Assembly: GCA_965203535.1 (NCBI GenBank)
Contig: OZ241897.1
Location: 5,828,001-5,892,000 of the forward strand
Direction of reading: 5' to 3'
DNA length: 64,000 bases
DNA from: JAJDTT01 sp022827025
GTDB lineage: Bacteria > Acidobacteriota > UBA6911 > RPQK01 > JAJDTT01
The notes under the pieces were generated by a model. The model made no database searches. It was given only the letters and a program-made list of their open reading frames with translations, and had not been told where the DNA came from. Position numbers and translations under genes: made by a program. Position 1 is the stretch's first letter; each line of letters opens with the position of its first letter. Below are positions 50,793 to 59,063 of this stretch, piece by piece.

Positions 50793-50815
50793 GTTGTGCA
50801 ATAATATTGCACAAC
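50793..50815. promoter_or_regulatory. 23-bp palindromic operator of a PIN toxin-antitoxin module
   Basis: Perfect arms GTTGTGCAAT and ATTGCACAAC separated by AAT, ending 12 bases before the antitoxin ATG with GGAGG in between. Position and symmetry fit binding by a ribbon-helix-helix antitoxin dimer for autorepression. Confidence 0.6.
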
Positions 50816-50826
50816 TCGGAGGATCA

Positions 50827-51099
50827 ATGGCTCGCATCCACTTCGTCGTCAAGGAGCCGGACAAGGCTCGCTACCAGAACCAGGCCCGGCGGGAGAATAA
50901 GTCCCTTGGTGCCTGGCTGAGGGAAGCCGCAGAGGAGAAGCTTGCGGCCACATCAAGATCGGGACGGTTCACGCTCAATGACCTGCGACGGTTCACCACC
51001 GAGTGCGATGCTCGGGAAAAGGGATACCAAGAGCCCGATTGGGAAGAACACAAACGAACGATCGCGGGATCGAAAGTGCGCGGTCTCGACGTGTCATGA
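50827..51099 (+). CDS. Ribbon-helix-helix type antitoxin
   Basis: 90 residues from ATG 50827, placed 5-9 bases after GGAGG. The N-terminus MARIHFVVKEPDKARYQNQA then RRENKSLGAWLREAAEEKLA fits a short strand plus two helices (RHH). The C-terminal half (FTTECDAREKGYQEPDWEEH) is charged and would contact the toxin. The stop overlaps the PIN gene start (ATGA, 51096-51099). A perfect palindrome precedes it. Confidence 0.78.
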   Translation: MARIHFVVKEPDKARYQNQARRENKSLGAWLREAAEEKLAATSRSGRFTLNDLRRFTTECDAREKGYQEPDWEEHKRTIAGSKVRGLDVS

Positions 51100-51476
51100 C
51101 CTTCGTCGACACCAACGTCTTCATCTACTACGTCGGAGGCGAGCACCCTTTGCGCGGCAAGGCCCGCGCATTCATCGCCGATTCTCTTAGCCAGGGTCGC
51201 CGCTTGGTCAGTTCGGCCGAGGTGCTTCAGGAATTGCTCCACGTCTATATCCCGCCTCGCAGATGGGCCACGCTCGATGCTGCCTTCGAACTCGTCAACG
51301 GATGCTTGGACGAGGTCTGGCCTATCGAAAAGGGAGATGTGGAGTTGGCTCGGGATCTAGCGAGGTTTCACCCAGGTCTGAGTTCCAGGGGTCTGATCCA
51401 TCTCGCCTGCTGCCATCGGCGAGATGTTGACGACGTCATGACGTTTGACCGCGCCCTGGCCGCCGCGTGGCGTTGA
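51096..51476 (+). CDS. PIN-domain toxin (VapC-like)
   Basis: 126 residues. PIN residues: Asp5 in MTFVDTNVFIYYVGG, Glu in SSAEVLQELLHVY, and acidic residues in RRDVDDVMTFDRALAAAW. The SSRGLIHLACCHRRDVD segment holds the usual third acidic position in slightly altered form (SRG instead of S-x-x-D). A ribonuclease toxin restrained by the upstream RHH antitoxin is the expected role. Co-translated with it. Confidence 0.82.
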   Translation: MTFVDTNVFIYYVGGEHPLRGKARAFIADSLSQGRRLVSSAEVLQELLHVYIPPRRWATLDAAFELVNGCLDEVWPIEKGDVELARDLARFHPGLSSRGLIHLACCHRRDVDDVMTFDRALAAAWR

Positions 51477-51590
51477 ACAATCCGAATCTTTGGGAAATGA
51501 AACCAATCGAGCCGGGCCATTTTCGATCCGTCAAAAATCGGAGCGTCGCGGCTCTTCCCGGTATCCAGTCTTTTCGTGTATGAACGTTAT

Positions 51591-51806
51591 ATGGCACCCA
51601 TCAACGTAGACATCGACGAAACGGCCTGCGCCACGGTTATGCGCCGGTACCGCCTGAAGACAAAGAGTGAGGCGATCAATTTCGCGCTCCGAAGTCTTGC
51701 AGCAGAACCGCTGAGCGGTGACGAGGCCCGACTTCTTCGGGGTTCGGGTTGGGACGGGAACCTCAATGAATCACGACGCGGTCGCGTGTACTCATTTTCG
51801 AATTAG
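51591..51806 (+). CDS. Orphan VapB-type antitoxin
   Basis: 71 residues from ATG 51591 (a GTG at 51576 would add five). INVDIDETACATVMRRYRLK then TKSEAINFALRSLAAEPL is the VapB RHH region, and LLRGSGWDGNLNESRRGR is the toxin-wrapping L-(R/x)-G-x-G-W-x-G-x-L motif. No vapC follows: the next gene is on the opposite strand 30 bases away. The toxin was probably lost. Confidence 0.7.
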   Translation: MAPINVDIDETACATVMRRYRLKTKSEAINFALRSLAAEPLSGDEARLLRGSGWDGNLNESRRGRVYSFSN

Positions 51807-51835
51807 CGTTCAGCAGCCCCAGCCTTCACTACTCC

Positions 51836-52909
51836 TCAGTCCAGACCGATCCTCCGGTAGGAACTCACTGAGGCGGGTCCGTCGCTGACCCAGAGCCGGC
51901 GACGGTTCAGGTCCATGGCGATGGAGCAGAGGGTCTGGAGCCAACTGGCGGTGTGGGCCTGGGCGGGATCGGCGTGCTGGCTGATGGAGTTCCCTCCGTC
52001 GTTCCGGTCGGCCAGCCAGGACTGAACGGTCTCGGATCCCACGGGCTCTCGAGTCCCGGTCAGCCTCTCCCAGCGCTCACCCCGAATCCGGCTGTTCTCG
52101 AAATGGTTGGGCTCCGGGACGTGCCGGCAGTGATTCGTGTGCCAGTAGACCTCGTCATGGCGCAGATCATGGCGGTGGATGCCACTGGGTGTCGCTTCGA
52201 AATCCGCTGCCCTGCCCGTCTCGTCGGCCACCAGGACGTTGACCGTTGCCAGTGGCGCATGCTCTTCCAGGACCCGGCAGGCATCGTCGAAGCCGGTCCG
52301 GGCCAGGATCGTCCTCCCCAGGACCGTGAAGAGCTGCCGTCCGGTGGCCGCCTTTTCCCGGCAGCGCAGACCCGCCGACACGACCCCGAGACCCTCCTGG
52401 TTGAAGCCGTACTTTCCGGGCTGGCCGCACTCGGTCACCATGACGTGATCCGGCTGGTCGTCGCAACGGGAGATCAGGACCGCGCGGAAGTCCATGACCT
52501 CGGGTCGCCAGTCCCAGCTCTGGCCCAGCAGGGTGTGCCCGTTTCGCGAACGGCCGGGTCCGACGAACAGATTGGAACAGTCCCCCAGGGCCACCTGCTC
52601 GAAGGTGATCTCGTATCGGGCCGTCAACGCCAGGATGTCTTCCAGGCGTTGTCCCGAGCCCTCGGCGATACCCTCGTACTCCTCCATCAGCAGCGGGTTC
52701 AACTCGGCCGTCGGTTCGATGAACGCCGACGCCCGGCGGGCCATTCCTTCGGACGTCATGCCCAGATGTTCGCGGAAGAAACGGCGATAGAAGTCCACCG
52801 CCGTCCGGATCGGCTCCTTCAACTGGCGGCCGTGCTGATGGCCCCGTTGCCGGCTGCCGCCCCTCAGCTCGACGACGTGGAGAGTCGAGGTCTCCGCTTG
52901 AACCATCAA
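51836..52909 (-). CDS. C45-family autoproteolytic acyltransferase/hydrolase
   Basis: 357 residues of the acyl-CoA:6-aminopenicillanate acyltransferase (peptidase C45) family. VVELRGGSRQRGHQHGRQLK starts the pro-part. The self-cleavage/nucleophile site is FEQVALGDCSNLF with Cys111, after which LLGQSWDWRPEV and LGVVSAGLR follow. HTNHCRHV is the late conserved block. It would hydrolyse or transfer N-acyl groups on small amides. Its ATG overlaps the amidohydrolase stop by 4 bases. The natural substrate is unknown. Confidence 0.85.
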   Translation of the reverse strand: MMVQAETSTLHVVELRGGSRQRGHQHGRQLKEPIRTAVDFYRRFFREHLGMTSEGMARRASAFIEPTAELNPLLMEEYEGIAEGSGQRLEDILALTARYEITFEQVALGDCSNLFVGPGRSRNGHTLLGQSWDWRPEVMDFRAVLISRCDDQPDHVMVTECGQPGKYGFNQEGLGVVSAGLRCREKAATGRQLFTVLGRTILARTGFDDACRVLEEHAPLATVNVLVADETGRAADFEATPSGIHRHDLRHDEVYWHTNHCRHVPEPNHFENSRIRGERWERLTGTREPVGSETVQSWLADRNDGGNSISQHADPAQAHTASWLQTLCSIAMDLNRRRLWVSDGPASVSSYRRIGLD

Positions 52910-54132
52910 GCCGGGTCTCCGCCGTTCCGCTCATGGACCAGACACCCCGACTTGTAGACTCTGAGGGGCCGGCGCAGAACTTCCAGGTCCTGGAGAGGGT
53001 TTCCGTCCAGCAACGTGAAGTCGGCCCGGTGACCCGGCCGGATCTGGCCCACCCGGGAGAGGCGGAGGTAGGAAGCTCCCAGATCGGTCACCGACCGGAG
53101 GGCCTCGCTCCGGCTGAGACCCGCCTCGACGTAGCTGTCCAACTCGTCCACCAGGCTGTCGAACGGCGTGTTCGTGGCGCCGCAGTCGGTCCCTCCGATG
53201 ATCTTCATCCCCAGCCGCCGGAAGTGCCCGGTGTTGACCAATCGTCCCTCCAGGCGTTCCACGGCCGCCACGTCGCCAGGATTGTGGGCCGCTCCCGCCG
53301 CCCGGAAACGCCGGGCGGTCTGCAATGCCGAATAGACGGTCGGTCCCACGATGATCCCGGCGTCCCGCATCTGCCGGGTCAAATCCTCGTCGTAGCGATA
53401 GCGTCCGGGCGGCTCCACGAAGCTGGCGTGCTCGATCATGTCCAGGCCTGTCTCGATCCCTCGGCGGATGCTGTCCGTCGCATGGCAATGGGCCGTGATG
53501 TGGACCCCGTTGGCGCGGGCCTCGCGGACTGCGGCTTGCATGATCTCCAGCGGCAGGTCGGCTTCGTGCGGCACCGTCCCCGGTGTCAGCCCGCCGCCCG
53601 AAGCCATGAGCTTCACGAACCCGGCGCCGTGATTCAGGTTCCACTCGATCCTCTGGCGCGCCTCCCGGACCGTGGCCACCTCGCCGCCCAGGAAATGACA
53701 GTGTCCCTTGGGGCGCATGAGCGCGTAGCCGCAGCTCACGATGTGGGGACCCGCGACCTCGCCGGCATCTACCTGTTGTTGAAACCGGAACATGAGGCGC
53801 CCCGGCGCGGCACAGTCCCGCATCGTGGTGATGCCGCCCCGGATCGCCAGCCGGGCGTTCACCCGGGCCGTCTCCATCCGCTGGGCATCATCGCTCTGCA
53901 GGTAGCCCCGCCGCGGATCGGGCCCCGCATCCAGAAAGAAATGCACGTGGGAGTCGATGAGGCCGGGACAGAGATAGCGGCCTTCGGCATCCAGCGTGGC
54001 CCCGCTCCAACCGGGGAACCGGCCCACCGCCTCGATCCGGTCTCCCCGGACCAGAACCGAGCGATCCGCTGCTATGGATCCGGTCGAGACCTGGACGATC
54101 CGGGCGTTCTCGACAAGGAAAGCTTCCGCCAT
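52906..54132 (-). CDS. Amidohydrolase-family metal-dependent hydrolase
   Basis: 408 residues. The binuclear metal site of Xaa-Pro-dipeptidase/imidazolonepropionase-like amidohydrolases is present: CPGLIDSHVHFFLDAG (His62, His64), FVKLMASGGG (bridging carboxylated Lys), HITAHCHATDSIRRGI (His), IEHASFV (His) and IIGGTDCG (Asp). The small beta-sandwich is formed by both ends (DRSVLVRGDRIEAVGRFPG; GHRADFTLLDGNPLQDL). No signal peptide. The stop is coupled to the C45 gene start, so the two hydrolases likely act on one amide-containing compound. Confidence 0.88.
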   Translation of the reverse strand: MAEAFLVENARIVQVSTGSIAADRSVLVRGDRIEAVGRFPGWSGATLDAEGRYLCPGLIDSHVHFFLDAGPDPRRGYLQSDDAQRMETARVNARLAIRGGITTMRDCAAPGRLMFRFQQQVDAGEVAGPHIVSCGYALMRPKGHCHFLGGEVATVREARQRIEWNLNHGAGFVKLMASGGGLTPGTVPHEADLPLEIMQAAVREARANGVHITAHCHATDSIRRGIETGLDMIEHASFVEPPGRYRYDEDLTRQMRDAGIIVGPTVYSALQTARRFRAAGAAHNPGDVAAVERLEGRLVNTGHFRRLGMKIIGGTDCGATNTPFDSLVDELDSYVEAGLSRSEALRSVTDLGASYLRLSRVGQIRPGHRADFTLLDGNPLQDLEVLRRPLRVYKSGCLVHERNGGDPA

Positions 54133-54144
54133 GACCTGTCCCCT

Positions 54145-55206
54145 TCAGCCGCCCGATGGATATTGGCTGGGAGGACCCAGTCCCAACATCTCCCTGGCTT
54201 CCTGGATGGTGGCCACGCGGCGTCCCAGGTCCCGGGCGATTCGGGCCACTCGCCGGACCAGTTGGGCGTTGTCCCGGGCCGGCTCGTCCCGCTGGTAGTC
54301 GATGCAGTCCTCCATTCCGGTGCGCACGTGGCCTCCCAGCAAGATGGCCAGGGTGTTGACCTGCACCGCCTCCAATCCCAGGGCGCAGGTCTGGAAGATG
54401 CAGCCCGGCGGAAGGTTCCGGACCATGGAGAAAACATTGTCGGGGCTCGTCCCGATCCCGCTCTGCTGCCCGAACACCAGTTGGACGAAATAGGGCTCGT
54501 CCAGCGCGTCGTGGGAAATCAGATACTCCAACAGGTCCAGATGACCCGGGTGGTAAAGGAAGACCTGGGGCTTGATTCCCCGCTCCCGCAGGGCGTGGGC
54601 CGCCCGTTCGGTGTGATCGAAGGTGGTCGCCAGGACCACGCTGGGAGAACTTCCCTTCCCCCGGAAGGTCATGGGACCCGGATTGAGGGCCATGATCTCG
54701 GGCCCGGCCTCCAGGGGCAGCGATTCGTAGCGGTAGACCACCCCGCCCAGCTCGTCGTCCGTGGATTCGATGGGTGTGGCCGCCTGCGTGTTGTCGATGA
54801 TGATGTCCGGCTCATGAGCGCGGATCAGTGCGTTGATCTCCAGGTAGCGTTCGGCGCGATCGGTTTCACGAGTGGGGTCGTCGGGCTCCCGGCCGTGAAT
54901 GTGGATGATCTGGGCCCCGGCGGCGGCCACCAGAGGCGCCGTCTCGGCCTGTTCCCCGGCAGTGACGGGAATACCCGGATTCTCGGTTTTCTGATGGCCG
55001 CCGGTGGTGGCGCAGGAGATGATCAACGGGGGCATACTGGTGGCCAATCGCCTCCGGTACTGGACCGCGTTCAGGTAGTCCCAGGTCAACGTGGAATCGA
55101 CGGGACGGTCAGGGATTTCGGATGCCGGAGAGGGTCGCGGATCAAGAGGACCGATCAATCCATACCTTCCTTCCAAGGCCCGGCGGGCGGTCTGCGAGTC
55201 AATCAC
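54145..55206 (-). CDS. BKACE family (3-keto-5-aminohexanoate cleavage enzyme-like)
   Basis: 353 residues from GTG 55206; ATG 55035 (Met58) would give a standard-length product beginning MPPLIISCATTGGHQ, and neither has a clear ribosome site. The zinc motif AQIIHIHGREPDD (His102, His104) and IMALNPGPMTF, VFLYHPGHLDLL and QVNTLAILLGGHVRTGMEDC are typical. BKACE enzymes condense a beta-keto acid with acetyl-CoA to give acetoacetate plus a new CoA ester. It lies 12 bases upstream of the amidohydrolase on the same strand, which places it in a three-enzyme catabolic operon. The exact beta-keto acid is not predictable. Confidence 0.87.
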   Translation of the reverse strand: MIDSQTARRALEGRYGLIGPLDPRPSPASEIPDRPVDSTLTWDYLNAVQYRRRLATSMPPLIISCATTGGHQKTENPGIPVTAGEQAETAPLVAAAGAQIIHIHGREPDDPTRETDRAERYLEINALIRAHEPDIIIDNTQAATPIESTDDELGGVVYRYESLPLEAGPEIMALNPGPMTFRGKGSSPSVVLATTFDHTERAAHALRERGIKPQVFLYHPGHLDLLEYLISHDALDEPYFVQLVFGQQSGIGTSPDNVFSMVRNLPPGCIFQTCALGLEAVQVNTLAILLGGHVRTGMEDCIDYQRDEPARDNAQLVRRVARIARDLGRRVATIQEAREMLGLGPPSQYPSGG

Positions 55207-55331
55207 AGGCCCGGGAACGGGTCAAGATAAGGATCGCGCGCAAGCCCAAACGGATCTGGAACGGACGGAAGGGGTAACTGGCGAACCATTCCGAGGCAGT
55301 TCCAGACTCTCGCCACCCCCAAATCACCACG

Positions 55332-56093
55332 TCACCAGTCTGCCGGTTTTGAGATCATCGTTCCTGGAATAGGATCGGGAAACTGCGCGGCTTTCAACAT
55401 TGTTCGGCGGATGTGCCGCACATGGCTCGCAACATTCGCCAATTTCGGGGCGATCTGCCAACGCCCTGGACATATGACGTATACCGGTTTCTGTCGCTCA
55501 AGGGTCACCATTCGAATAGGTGTCACCAGATCCGTATCGTTTGAGATGACGGCCGCCACTTCGAACAATCCTTTCCAGGCATCGTTCAAGAGATGGGCTG
55601 CGAGATTCACGTCCGAGCCTTTCTCTTCCATCGTATGGATCTCGGCGATTACAGCATCTGACAACAATTTGTAACTCTTTCTCTGTTTTTTCTTCTTGCT
55701 GTCATAATTCGGATAGTTGCCCACAGGCAGAATCTGTCCCCCCACCACGTGATTTCCCGCCGGAATCGTAATCGGGTTTGGTGCGTAGATTCGTTTGTCG
55801 GCGACGGGCAAATTTATGAGCGGGCGCCAAGTCTTTTTGGCAAGAAAGCTACCGAAATGCACCTTCAGTTCGGGCAGGGTGTTGAGTGCTCTCAGATAGA
55901 TTTGTTGGCGCGCAGGAGCTTGAGGGTTCGATTTTCCAGATACCCGGGCAGTGAAATAGTTGAGGCTATCGACCGTGCAATCCGTGGGAAGTAGACGAGA
56001 GGCGAGTGCGACAGGATTGAGCCATTTGAACGGGGTACCCTTGAGCGCCCCATAGTACAGATTAAAGCCGTCGACGTAGACTCTGGTCCGCAT
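55332..56093 (-). CDS. NYN-domain protein (PIN-like ribonuclease family)
   Basis: 253 residues from ATG 56093 (RTRVYVDGFNLYYGALKGTP). NYN residues: Asp in YVDGFNLYYG, an acidic Asp in EEKGSDVNLAAHLLNDAWKG and Asn-Asp-Thr-Asp in VISNDTDLVTPIR. A Lys-rich stretch (YDSKKKKQRKSYKLL) lies between. This set of acidic residues forms a metal-dependent RNase site. It is a longer, different subfamily from the NYN protein at 42152. It stands alone; a stable hairpin lies just upstream. GC content is lower than in flanking genes. Confidence 0.85.
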   Translation of the reverse strand: MRTRVYVDGFNLYYGALKGTPFKWLNPVALASRLLPTDCTVDSLNYFTARVSGKSNPQAPARQQIYLRALNTLPELKVHFGSFLAKKTWRPLINLPVADKRIYAPNPITIPAGNHVVGGQILPVGNYPNYDSKKKKQRKSYKLLSDAVIAEIHTMEEKGSDVNLAAHLLNDAWKGLFEVAAVISNDTDLVTPIRMVTLERQKPVYVICPGRWQIAPKLANVASHVRHIRRTMLKAAQFPDPIPGTMISKPADW

Positions 56094-56112
56094 GTGATCA
56101 GTCAGAAATAGC

Positions 56113-56138
56113 AAGGGCCGCTCCGAAGAGCGGCCCTT
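56113..56138 (-). terminator. Stable UUCG-type hairpin upstream of the NYN gene
   Basis: AAGGGCCGCTC and GAGCGGCCCTT form an 11-bp stem. On the minus strand the loop is C-TTCG-G, a very stable tetraloop, followed by TTGCTATTTCTG. It may be a terminator for minus-strand transcripts or a leader hairpin of the NYN gene, whose start is 20 bases further. The T-tract is weak. Confidence 0.45.
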
Positions 56139-56576
56139 GAGCCGACAGCACGCTGGCGGCGAGTACGTTCAATTAATCTACCGGCGACTCGGCGCAGATG
56201 CAAACCAGCCTTCTCCCTGACGCCGTTCTTTCCGCGAAGTCCCATGGAAACGACAACCCAGCAAGTTGTACTCATCGATCATTTGGCAATTCCACTCGAC
56301 AAACCTCAGACGATTCGGCCGACGGAAGATTTCAGTCGAGGGCGAGACTGTTGCGTATTCCAGCTACCCCACTACGTAAATCATTGGCCACTTGTTTTGG
56401 ACACCCTGGCACACTCCTCACACGGCATTTTGCCCTTCTTGACAGCTTTTCCGCACCTCTTTATTGTCGGCTGCGTCCAGCCCGCCCGGATAGCTGGTTC
56501 GCTCACTTATGCCTGCAGGTCCGGGGCCGCGAGGTCTTGTGCCGACTGGACTGAGAACCACAGGCTCGAGGTCCGA

Positions 56577-58064
56577 TTGCAGGGATTCACAGCTCTCGAC
56601 AACGCCGTCCTCGTCTTCTACCTCGTCCTGGTCGTGGGGATGGGGTCCTTCTTCTTCCGGGGTCAGCACAACACCGAAGACTACTTCCTGGCCGGCCGGA
56701 GGATGCCCTGGGTCGCGGTGGGCGTCTCCATCTTCGCCTCCCTGTTCTCCGCCATCAGCCTGCTGGGCAGCCCCGGCTGGGTCTACGAGAACGACTTGAC
56801 CCTGGGACTGACCCTGGTGACCATCCCCATCGTCACCCCCATCGTCATCTGGGTGTTCCTGCCCTTCTACCACCGGCTTCGGGTCTTCACCGCCTATGAG
56901 TACCTGGAACGGCGATTCGATCCCTCGGTCCGACTCGCATCCTGCCTGCTCTTTCTCATGCTGAGGGGGACCTACCTGGCCGTCGTGATCTACGCGCCCT
57001 CTCTGGTCCTCTCCACCGTCACCGGATTGGAGTTGCAATGGACCATATTGCTCATCGGCGGCCTGGCGACGCTCTACACCCTCCTGGGCGGAATGAAGGC
57101 GGTCATCTGGACCGACGTGGTTCAGGCGGCCGTCCTGTTCGGCGGACTCATTCTCGTGACGGCGGTCCTGATCCTCCGGGTCGACGGAGGCCTGGGAGAA
57201 ATCGTGGCGGTCGCCTCCCAAGGCGGCCCTTTCCACGTCGAGCTGAGTTTGAATAGTTGGGCGGAAGTGACACTCGTGGCGGTCCTCATCAACGGTTTCT
57301 TCATCCATCTGTCCATGTACGGCGCGGACCAGATCACGCTGCAGCGGTACCTGACCACGCCGACGCTCCGGGCGGGCCGCAATTCCATGATCCTGAATGC
57401 GGTCATGGTCGTCCCGGCCGCCCTGCTGCTCCTCTTCGTCGGGGGCGCCCTCTACGTCTTCTACCAGCAGTTTCCGGCCCGCCTGGCCGAGGGACTGAAG
57501 GGAGACGCAGTCCTCCCCCATTTCGTCGTCCACGAACTCCCGGCAGGGATCTCGGGAGTCTTCATCGCGGCCATGTTCGCAGCCGCCATGTCCACCATCG
57601 ACTCCGCCATCAACTCCCTCTCCACCTCCACGATGAAGGATCTCTACCAGCGCTATTTTCGCCCCGAGGACGACGAGAGGCGGAATCTGAACGTGTCCCG
57701 ACTCTTCACCGTCTTCTGGGGCGGCGCGGCCACCGTGTGTGCCCTCTATGTCGACTTTTTCCCCAACATCCTGTCTGCCTCCAAGACCCTGGCCGGATTC
57801 TTCACCGGGAGCCTCCTGGGCATCTTCATCCTGGGCATGCTCTCGACCCGGACGACGGTCCCCGGAGTCTTGATGGGCGCCATGTGCGGGTTTGCCGCTG
57901 TGTTGTCGGCCGCCCAGTGGACCTCCATGAGCTTCCTCTGGTACGCCCCGTTAGGCAGTGTGGTCACTTTGGTTACGGGTTACATCATGAGCCTCACGAC
58001 GCCTCGAATCCCCGTCGGGCGATTGGAAGGCTTGACCATTCAGACCCAGCAAAAGGAAGGGTGA
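56577..58064 (+). CDS. Sodium:solute symporter (SSS family)
   Basis: About 495 residues if started at TTG 56577, which has GAGG just upstream and begins directly before the first membrane helix (GFTALDNAVLVFYLVLVVGM). A longer frame to 56244 adds a non-conserved, non-membrane N-terminus and is not preferred. SSS hallmarks are TEDYFLAGRRMPWVAVGVSI, AYEYLERRFDPSVRLASCL, GGMKAVIWTDVVQAAVLF and GADQITLQRYLTTP. It imports an organic solute with Na+. The aldo/keto reductase and Ldh-type dehydrogenase that follow probably process what it imports. Confidence 0.88.
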   Translation: MQGFTALDNAVLVFYLVLVVGMGSFFFRGQHNTEDYFLAGRRMPWVAVGVSIFASLFSAISLLGSPGWVYENDLTLGLTLVTIPIVTPIVIWVFLPFYHRLRVFTAYEYLERRFDPSVRLASCLLFLMLRGTYLAVVIYAPSLVLSTVTGLELQWTILLIGGLATLYTLLGGMKAVIWTDVVQAAVLFGGLILVTAVLILRVDGGLGEIVAVASQGGPFHVELSLNSWAEVTLVAVLINGFFIHLSMYGADQITLQRYLTTPTLRAGRNSMILNAVMVVPAALLLLFVGGALYVFYQQFPARLAEGLKGDAVLPHFVVHELPAGISGVFIAAMFAAAMSTIDSAINSLSTSTMKDLYQRYFRPEDDERRNLNVSRLFTVFWGGAATVCALYVDFFPNILSASKTLAGFFTGSLLGIFILGMLSTRTTVPGVLMGAMCGFAAVLSAAQWTSMSFLWYAPLGSVVTLVTGYIMSLTTPRIPVGRLEGLTIQTQQKEG

Positions 58065-58078
58065 CCGCGGCCAGCAAC

Positions 58079-58990
58079 ATGAAGAAGGTCAATTTTCACG
58101 GACACCATCTCTCCCAATTGGTCCTGGGGACGGCTCAGTTCGGCTTCGACTACGGAATCGCCAACCAGGTGGGCCAGCCCTCCTACCAGGCCGTCTTGAA
58201 GATCCTTGAGCGGGCCTTCGAGGGGGGCGTGAATGCTTTGGACACGGCGGCTCTCTACGGCGAGTCGGAAGTGGTCCTGGGCCGGGCTCTGAGGGACCTG
58301 GGAGTGAAGGACCGGGCCTTCGTGATCACCAAGTTCCCCTGGGTCCATCAATCCGGGGACGCGCATCCCGACCGGTTTCTGGAAAGGGGCATCGTCCGGG
58401 CCCTCCGCAACCTGGGTCTGGACCGGTTGCCCCTCTGTCTCTTTCACCGCTACGACGACCTGCCCTACCTGGACGCCGCACTGGCCCTGAAGGAGAAGGG
58501 CTACGTCGAACACGTGGGAGTTTCGGTCTACGAGCCGGACCAGGCGCTGGAGGCGCTGTCCCTGGAGGGAATCGAAGCGATCCAGCTTCCCACCAACATC
58601 CTGGACCGGCGCTTCCTGCGGTTCCAGATCCCGGCCCGGGCGGAGCGGCGGGGTATCGCCGTGTTCGTCCGCAGCGTTTATCTCCAGGGCGTGCTGGGAC
58701 TCTCCGACGACGACCTGCCCGACTTTCTCCAGGAACTGCATCCCGTCCGCCGCGAGCTGTCCCGAATCGCGGGTGAGCAGGGTCTGGCCTCCCTGGCGCT
58801 GCGCTATGTCGCCTCCCTGCCGGGCGTCCTTGGAGTTCTGACCGGTCTGGAGACCCTTTCCCAACTGGAGGACAACCTGGATTGGATCGGCAGGGGGACA
58901 TTGAGCCGGGAAACCATGGAGCGGATCGACCGGGCGATTCCCCGGCTTCCCATGCGGCTTCTGGACATGAGACAGTGGCCCAACGCGTAA
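58079..58990 (+). CDS. Aldo/keto reductase
   Basis: 303 residues from ATG 58079; a GTG at 58061 overlapping the symporter stop (GTGA) would add six residues. Tetrad: Asp55 and Tyr60 in NALDTAALYGESE, Lys85 in FVITKFPWV, His123 in LCLFHRYDD. QLVLGTAQFGFDYGIAN is typical of the YqkF/NADP-dependent clade often tied to sugar metabolism. ASLALRYVASLPGVLGVLTG with LETLSQLEDNL marks the cofactor end. It sits immediately behind the symporter and before the Ldh-type dehydrogenase. Confidence 0.85.
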   Translation: MKKVNFHGHHLSQLVLGTAQFGFDYGIANQVGQPSYQAVLKILERAFEGGVNALDTAALYGESEVVLGRALRDLGVKDRAFVITKFPWVHQSGDAHPDRFLERGIVRALRNLGLDRLPLCLFHRYDDLPYLDAALALKEKGYVEHVGVSVYEPDQALEALSLEGIEAIQLPTNILDRRFLRFQIPARAERRGIAVFVRSVYLQGVLGLSDDDLPDFLQELHPVRRELSRIAGEQGLASLALRYVASLPGVLGVLTGLETLSQLEDNLDWIGRGTLSRETMERIDRAIPRLPMRLLDMRQWPNA

Positions 58991-59063
58991 TCCGGTTCGA
59001 GGGCCCCGCCATGCCTGGGGGAACGAGCTCCCGGCAGCATCGACCCAGAAAGAAGGCAAGACC

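Noticed and set aside
53000..55230. A 765-residue plus-strand frame over the amidohydrolase and BKACE genes
   Set aside because: Antisense; both minus-strand genes have intact metal-binding motifs.
56140..56243. A possible tRNA or structured RNA near the UUCG hairpin
   Set aside because: No cloverleaf arms or T-loop could be paired; only the single hairpin is supported.
56244..56576. A 111-residue N-terminal extension of the second symporter
   Set aside because: No similarity to SSS proteins and no membrane topology; TTG 56577 places the first helix correctly.
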